Source: Gonocerus acuteangulatus
Lineage: Eukaryota; Arthropoda; Insecta; Hemiptera; Coreidae
Assembly (NCBI GenBank): GCA_946811695.1
Contig: OX328127.1
Coordinates: forward strand, 48,521,783 to 48,585,782
Direction: 5' to 3'
DNA: 64,000 bases
The translations under genes and the position numbers were made by a program. The notes under the pieces were generated by a model. That model made no database searches. It saw only the letters and a program-made list of their open reading frames with translations, and was not told the origin of the DNA. Below, piece by piece: positions 58,495-64,000 of this stretch (position 1 is the first letter of the stretch; every line of letters starts with the position of its first letter).

Positions 58495-59763
58495 TTAGGA
58501 TGGAGTTTTTAATAAATGGAAGATGTTGGAGTAGGTAGAGGAGATGACTTCTTTGTCAATTTTGTCATTAACTGGGTTATTTTCTGGGTGGATAAAAATT
58601 GATTCGGAAAGGAGGCGTTTGTCTTCGTTGGATTCAGTGGAAAGGATGGAGTATAGGTCAAAACCAAAGTCATATCCGTCTGTGATGGCATGTCTAGTTA
58701 AAGCTGTCTTTATGTCTTTATTCCGGACATCGTTTTTCTGGTTGTTTATACGTTTTCTTACTGGGTTTTTAGTCTGTCCAATGTACGCACTATTGCAGTT
58801 GGGTGTGATGCAAGGGATTCTGTAGACTACATTGGTCCTGTCTTTTTGTGGGATAGGGTCTTTAAGAGTCGTATGTAAGTTTTTCAGTTTGTTCTGTGTC
58901 GATAGTCCTAGTTTTAGAGTGGGGAATGTATCGCGTAGGGATTTTTGGATTTTTTCTGTGAGGTTTGGGATATATGGGAGGCCTCTGAATTGAGGTACAA
59001 TATTGTCTTGGGTAGTGGGGATGGGTTTAGGGTTATTAAAAGAATTTATGAGACGGGTGATAATGTTGGTAGGAAATCCATTGGTAGTAAGAATATCGAG
59101 GAGTCGGGATTTGTTGGCAGGGTGAAATTTGGTGTCGGATAGGGAGGGGGCTCGATTTATTAGGTTGCTGGCAGTATGGAGGATTTGGTGTTTGGGGTGT
59201 GAGGAAAGGTAATGGAGAAGTCGTCCCGAGTAAGTGGGTTTGGTATAGCAATCAGTGGATATAGAGCCGTCTGTATTTCTTATAAGGAGTATGTCAAGGA
59301 AAGGAAGGGAGTTGTTAGTTTCGGTCTCGATGGTGAATATTAACCGGGGATGGTAGGAGTTAAAGGCTGTTAGAATTTCTGGAATCTTATCAGGATTAAT
59401 TATGAGGAAGAGGTCGTCAACATATTTTTTAAGGAAAATAATATCGTCGGGGAACATGGGGAGGATTTGGTCAAGGAGGTCATTAAGGGTAATATTGGAA
59501 AGGTCAGGAGCGAGGCAGTTACCCATGGCGAGGCCAGAGATCTGGTTGAAGAATTTATCTTGGAATAGGAGGTATCCGGATTTGCAGCAGAGGGATAGGG
59601 ATTCAAGATAGGACGATCGAGATAGCTTGGTGTGTGGTTCGAGTGTGGTCCAATTCTTGTCAATAATTTCTAGGGTTTTATCTATGGGAATGTTTGTGAA
59701 GAGGGACTGGGCATCTAGAGAGGCTAAAATGAAATTAGGGGGGATGAGAAGGGAGTGTAGTTG
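58495..59763 (-). pseudogene. Penelope RT core and GIY-YIG endonuclease (left arm)
   Basis: The frame reads 436 codons, of which the first 13 or so belong to the inserted HINE. Asp31 lies in LASLDAQSLFTNIP (RT motif A). GLAMGNCLAP is motif B and KKYVDDLFLI (D130, D131) is motif C with an intact YxDD. FTIETETNNSLPFLDILL and KPTYSGRLLHYLSSHP follow, as in Penelope RTs. The C-terminal GIY-YIG domain has VVY at 326-328, AYIG at 340-343, Arg350 and Glu401. The domain order RT then GIY-YIG defines Penelope-like elements; RT copies the RNA and the nuclease cuts target DNA. The frame is intact here but is severed from its N-terminal part by the HINE insertion. Confidence 0.93.
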
Positions 59764-59765
59764 TT

Positions 59766-59901
59766 TTAGCGCGGTTGCTCCCTCCCCCAGAGGGAGGAAC
59801 CCCACTTATAAGGTTGATACAATGAAACAATCCGGAAGTGCCGACTAGAAAATTTCGCATTTCAGAACCCCTAGAGACCGAAAATAACGGTGGTTCAAAT
59901 T

Positions 59902-59949
<48 letters not shown>

Positions 59950-61277
59950 ATGTGATGAAATTTGGTACAAAAATCCGTCGTCCAATTAAAAAGGTTAAGT
60001 TCGTTAACCAGCAGAATCCGCCCACTAAAAGATGGCGTTTGGGGCGAAATTCGCGCAAAAAAAATCGTAACGCTTACGTTTTTGAGTTCATAAGCTTGTA
60101 AGCACTCGTTTTATAGGCTTCTTGGGCTAGGAAAACGAATGAAACCATTTTCAAGGCGATAGCTTTAACCGTTTTTGAGAAAATTGGAAAAATAATTTTT
60201 GAATACCGTTTTTGGTTTGGGTATTTAGAATCATGGGATTCAGTTGAAACATTTTCTTCATGTTCTACTTTCATTAAAACTAATATGTTGAAATTTTTGT
60301 TAAGTTTGGAATTTAGGAAGGGTTAGAAAAAAATATTTTATTAACAGACATAAAAAGTTTTGGTAACTTTAAATACTTTCCTTAATATCTCGAAAAAGGT
60401 TGAGAATCTTGGGGAGCGGAAGATGACCATTAGAAAGCTCACTAAATGCTCCACAAAAATGGTTCTGATGAAAGTTTTGATTAGGTGATGTCAATCGGAT
60501 AAATAAGTGCTTAACACTTTAAAGTAATTGATTTCGCTTATTCGAACTGTCCTTTTTGTCTTTGATTTTGGTACTTAGAATTATGGGATTCAGTTGAAAC
60601 ATATTCTGCATGTTTTACATTCATTAAAACTAATATGTTGAAATTTTTGTTACGTTTGGAGTATAGGAAGGGTTATAATAAAATATTTTATTAACAGACA
60701 TAAAAAGTTTTGGTAACGTTGTATACTTTCCTTAATATCTCGAAAAAGGTTGAGAATATTGGGAAACGGAAGATGACCATTAGAAAGCTCACTAAATGCT
60801 CTACAAAAATGGTTCTGATGAAAGTTTTGATTAGGCGATGTCAATCGGAGAAATAAGTGCTTAAAACTTTAAAGTAATTGATTTCGCTTATTCGAACTGT
60901 TCATTTTGTCTGTTTTATTCCTTGTTATTTTTAAATTGCTTATAGTCAGATAATGAATTTGACAATAAAACAGATTAAGTAAAATAAGAAGATTAATTTA
61001 TTGTTAAAAATGTAGCGTTCAAAGAGAGAGATCCCAAGGCTTTCCAAGTGCCTCTGAGCGGAGGCCTTTCTGCCCGACTTATGGGATAGCTGACCCATAC
61101 AGGTAAGATTGTAAATCAAGACCTTTCAAGACTGGTTTATTTGAGATTTCATTTGGATAGGTGTTTCGCTATTGATCTAAACAAAGTAATAACTCTTTCT
61201 ATTCTATGCCTTCATAAATACTAGAGATAAGAACGGAACCGCGCTAAGATGACGCAGTTCCTGCGAATCGAACTTTT
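59766..61277 (-). mobile_element. HINE/DINE-1-like element, copy C, nested in Penelope
   Basis: Left end TTAGCGCGGTTGCTCCCTCC with the hairpin; right end GGAACCGCGCTAAGATGACG followed by CAGTTCCTGCGAATCGAAC and T's. It contains (TA)n at 59903-59946 and two copies of the 350-bp module. Removing it restores a continuous Penelope reading frame across GTTG-TTT-GAGG, so the target was a TTT run with no longer duplication. This matches the T-rich target preference of Helentrons and fixes the element ends. Confidence 0.87.
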
Positions 61278-61599
61278 TTGAGGTCGTGTGCATTCAGTAC
61301 GTCATAGGGGGTTTGTGACTTAAGGTCTGGAGGGAAGTAAGAAGAAATTTGCTTAGTTTTGAGGAGGGGGAGTTTATATTAGAAATGATGGGACGTAAGG
61401 GATTATTTTCTTTATGGATTTTTGGGAGGCCATAGCATCTGGGGGCTTGGGAGTTATGTGAGATGAGGTGTGAGCGGGTCCGTTGGTCAATCTCTTTGTT
61501 GTCATGTAGTTTTCGTATGTGTTTGTTAAAGGATTGTGTAAGGGAGGGGGTGGGATTTCTGTTATGGGGGGTCGGTAAGTAAGTGGTATTGTCAGAAGG
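61278..61599 (-). pseudogene. Penelope RT N-terminal part (left arm, 5' truncated)
   Basis: The minus strand reads DNTTYLPTPHNRNPTPSLTQ, SFNKHIRKLHDNKEIDQRT and RSHLISHNSQAPRCYGLPKI followed by HKENNPLRPIISNINSPSS, the conserved early RT region (YGLPKIHK and PLRPI). A frame change then leads to SYFPPDLKSQTPYDVLNAHD and on to the HINE junction. The copy is 5' truncated: it starts at DNTTY, whereas the right arm begins about 28 codons earlier. Confidence 0.85.
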
Positions 61600-62612
61600 T
61601 TAGTCGTTACCCGGGCTGACAAAGGGAACAAAACCGTTATCATGGACAGGACTGAATACACGGAAAAAATGATCACACTCCTTTCTGACAATACCACTTA
61701 CTTACCGACCCCCCATACCAGAAATCCCACCCCCTCCCTTACACAATCCTTTAACAAACACATACGAAAACTACATGACAACAAAGAGATTGACCAACGG
61801 ACCCGCTCACACATAAGAAATACATAAGATATACAGACGGCTCTATATCCACTGATTGGTATACCAAACCCACTTACTCGGGACGACTTCTCCATTACCT
61901 TTCCTCACACCCCAAACACCAAATCCTCAATACTGCCAGCAACCTAATAAATCGAGCCCTCTCCCTATCCGACACCAAATTTCACCCTGCCAACAAATCC
62001 CGACTCCTCGATATTCTTACTACCAATGGATTTCCTACCAACATTCTCACCCGTCTCATAAATTCTTTTAATAACCCTAAACCCATCCCCACTACCCAAG
62101 ACAATATTGTCCCTCAATTCAGAGGCCTCCCTTATATCCCAAACCTCACAGAAAAAATCCAAAAATCCCTACGCGATACATTCCCCACTCTAAAACTAGG
62201 ACTATCGACACAGAACAAACTGAAAAACTTACATACGACTCTTAAAGACCCTATCCCACAAAAAGACAGGACCAATGTAGTCTACAGAATCCCTTGCATC
62301 ACACCCAACTGCAATAGTGCGTACATTGGACAGACTAAAAACCCAGTAAGAAAACGTATAAACAACCAGAAAAACGATGTCCGGAATAAAGACATAAAGA
62401 CAGCTTTAACTAGACATGCCATCACAGACGGACATGACTTTGGTTTTGACCTATACTCCATCCTTTCCACTGAATCCAACGAAGACAAACGCCTCCTTTC
62501 CGAATCAATTTTTATCCACCTAGAAAATAACCCAGTTAATGACAAAATTGACAAAGAAGTCATCTCCTCTACCTACTCCAACATCTTCCATTTATTAAAA
62601 ACTCCATCCTAA
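61600..62612 (+). pseudogene. Penelope remnant of the right arm: N terminus joined to GIY-YIG region, RT core deleted
   Basis: The plus strand reads VTRADKGNKTVIMDRTEYTE and KMITLLSDNTTYLP, the usual N-terminal ADKGN motif, down to RTRSH. A deletion junction follows (about 61812-61835). The sequence then continues in a different frame from DGSISTDWYTKPTYSGRLLH through NVVYRIPCITPNCNSAYIGQ to KTPS and TAA at 62610-62612. RT motifs A-C are all missing. The shared part is almost identical to the left arm (few differences, for example DCYTKP against DWYTKP). Confidence 0.9.
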
Positions 62613-62933
62613 TCCCCTATACCGCCTGCAATATAGCCCTTTATACCTGCCTCCCTTTCCATTAACACAACATTTTATGACTTTATGACCCCTTACTGTA
62701 CTTCGCCGCTTTCGCCGCTCTTTTTTTCATCTTCTATATTCTCTGTCCATTGGGTGGTCCAGAACCCCCCCCCCTCATAACCAACTCCTTTCTTCCTATG
62801 TTTCCCTGTATTAACTGTCAGAAATGATCCCGCATTTGTGAGGAATAGTTCTCTATCTTCCCATCGGTAAGCCCATATTGTTATTCTTATATCTAATCTA
62901 ATATGTAATCTGTTATTCTTATATCTGTTTTCC

Positions 62934-62988
62934 TAATAATCCAAACACTTCTAGAGCACATTGTTCTCTAGAAGTGTTTGGATTATTA
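62934..62988 (+). repeat. Perfect 23-bp hairpin at a snap-back point in the right Penelope 3' UTR
   Basis: TAATAATCCAAACACTTCTA GAG (62934-62956) and its exact inverse (62966-62988) flank 9 nt. The left arm contains only the first half; after the shared CACATTGTTCT the two arms diverge. Confidence 0.85.
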
Positions 62989-63033
62989 TTAGTTATTGGT
63001 ACAGTATTACATCCGTCCTACTTGTTTTTTACA

Positions 63034-63072
63034 GCCCTGATGAAGGCTTGAAGTTCAAGCCGAAACGTCGGC
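63034..63072 (+). ncRNA. Hammerhead ribozyme motif, right arm
   Basis: Stem I is GCC (63034-63036) with GGC (63070-63072). The catalytic core is CTGATGA (63037-63043). Stem II is GGCTTGA / TCAAGCC, 7 perfect bp with AGT as loop and one unpaired A before it. GAAA is at 63062-63065, stem III is C/G plus A/U with no loop, and the cleavage triplet GTC is at 63067-63069. Stem I can be lengthened across an internal loop by GTTTT / AAAAC. All invariant positions (CUGANGA, GAAA, GUH) are present. It lies in the 3' region, as described for Penelope elements. Confidence 0.82.
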
Positions 63073-63176
63073 ACAATAAAACCATTTTTATGATAAAATG
63101 TAGTTTTATTAAATAGCAGTGACCGAACCCCGACAATCCCTACCTTGCATCATCTACGGTCAAAGATCTCCTCTCA

Positions 63177-63189
63177 ATAGCTTCTGTCA
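63177..63189 (+). repeat. Right TSD of the Penelope insertion
   Basis: ATAGCTTCTGTCA, identical to 57846-57858. Confidence 0.9.
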
Positions 63190-64000
63190 GTTTCTTTGGT
63201 CACTGGCAATATAGTTCTGCATGAGAAATTAGACGAGCTCACCAACCCATTTTTAACGCATAACATACGGAAAGTGTAGTCATTGAGGCAGAATAGTTTA
63301 ACGACGGGTCCCATTAAAACTGGTAGTTACTATTCCCTGCTTGACTATAATTCACTTTTCATATTCATTCAACAAATGCCATTTCTCATTTCTCCCAATG
63401 TTGCATTTATAAACCTAAGCAGTTTGCTCTACAACTCTCTACCGATCAATGAACGGGGGGAGTAATTGTTTTAACCATTCTACTCGGCTAATTCTACCAT
63501 TGATAGAATTATTCCTGGATGGTTATTTGGAGCAGTGATCCGGTAATTAGGGATCTCATGCACTCTAAATTGAGAATTTAAAACACTGTGCTTAGTTTCA
63601 ACATTCCCCGGTGTGCGTAAATTTAAAATAAATTACCAAAGAGCTTTGAGCTCTGCCTCATTATGAATGCCTGGTGCTAATAGCTTGGCCCTGCAAAATA
63701 ATAAATAAAAAACATTCGGATGGACAAAAGCTATCGAATTCGGACACATTAAAGATTTTTTTATTATATTAAACATATTATTAATATAATATGAAATTTC
63801 TTCTACCAACTAAATAACGAAAATGAACTACATAAAATGTATATATAACGGAATAAATTTGTATAAACAGTTCTTAATTAATATAAGGTTCAGTTTTTAG
63901 AGTCCTTCCGCGATTAGTGCGAAAATTAAAAATAAATATTAAAACAAAAACAGGAAACAGGTACTAATGACCCAAGAAGTCGAAGTACCTTAATATATAT
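63190..64000. other. No recognised gene
   Basis: AT-rich to the end of the window; only short chance frames. Confidence 0.4.

Larger units (their letters stand above)
57859..63176. mobile_element. Penelope-like element: head-to-head inverted dimer in one TSD
   Basis: The left arm is a minus-strand copy (57859 to about 61599, itself containing HINE copy C). The right arm is a plus-strand copy (about 61600-63176). Their 5' ends face each other at 61600-61681 and their 3' UTRs point outward, so the insertion is a large inverted repeat. Both arms end in the same 3' sequence (GGGATTGTCGGGGTTCGG on the left, its inverse on the right), with a hammerhead motif about 70 bp inside. A single 13-bp direct repeat encloses everything, so the dimer arrived in one event. 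Inverted and tandem partial copies are known for Penelope elements. Confidence 0.9.

Overview
This is AT-rich, intron-bearing nuclear DNA of an arthropod, most likely an insect; I cannot narrow it further. Nothing in it looks bacterial or viral. The evidence is one spliced secretory-protein gene with consensus splice sites plus a dense mixture of transposable elements typical of arthropods: Ty3/gypsy, Ty1/copia, Penelope with a GIY-YIG nuclease, Helitron and Helentron derivatives, non-LTR remnants, tRNA- and 5S-derived SINEs, and MITEs.

Only one ordinary host gene is supported. It lies on the minus strand at 1-2260 and leaves the window on the left. Exon 1 encodes a signal peptide and exon 2 joins it in phase. 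Both resemble the JHBP / group-7-allergen-like family of secreted lipid-binding proteins.

The rest is a TE landscape. From left to right: a Tigger/pogo remnant (3453-4378); an internally deleted gypsy with a SINE in its 3' LTR (4499-6767); an element with 130-bp tandem repeats and a giant terminal hairpin (7643-9246, second copy inverted at 37312-39445); a MITE with an 8-bp TSD and GCATCG minisatellite (10193-10848); a tandem-repeat, Helitron-like block (15886-16740); a long-TIR MITE (18177-18444); a SINE split by a Helentron-type fragment (19614-19921); and a 3.2-kb HINE/DINE-1-like element (22822-25977). The centre holds a complete young gypsy retrotransposon (26147-31454) with two 645-bp LTRs that read as identical, a 4-bp TSD, a tRNA-Trp-type primer site and open gag and pol frames. 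After it come a deletion-derivative Helitron with a Tc1/mariner-type MITE inside it (32529-34240), non-LTR ORF1 remnants, a second HINE (35806-37256), a piggyBac MITE (43306-43568), a copia ruin (49590-50830), a cluster of three unrelated SINEs (54018-55090), and a 5.3-kb Penelope insertion (57859-63176).

The most informative structures are these. The Penelope insertion is a head-to-head inverted dimer inside a single 13-bp TSD, with a hammerhead-ribozyme motif near each outer end and a third HINE inserted in its left arm. The central gypsy seems freshly inserted, yet its reverse transcriptase has Tyr in place of the first Asp of the YxDD motif. A 5S-rRNA-derived SINE, two giant palindromes about 29 kb apart, and nested insertions that give empty-site comparisons also stand out. 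I found no CRISPR array and no convincing intact tRNA or rRNA gene.
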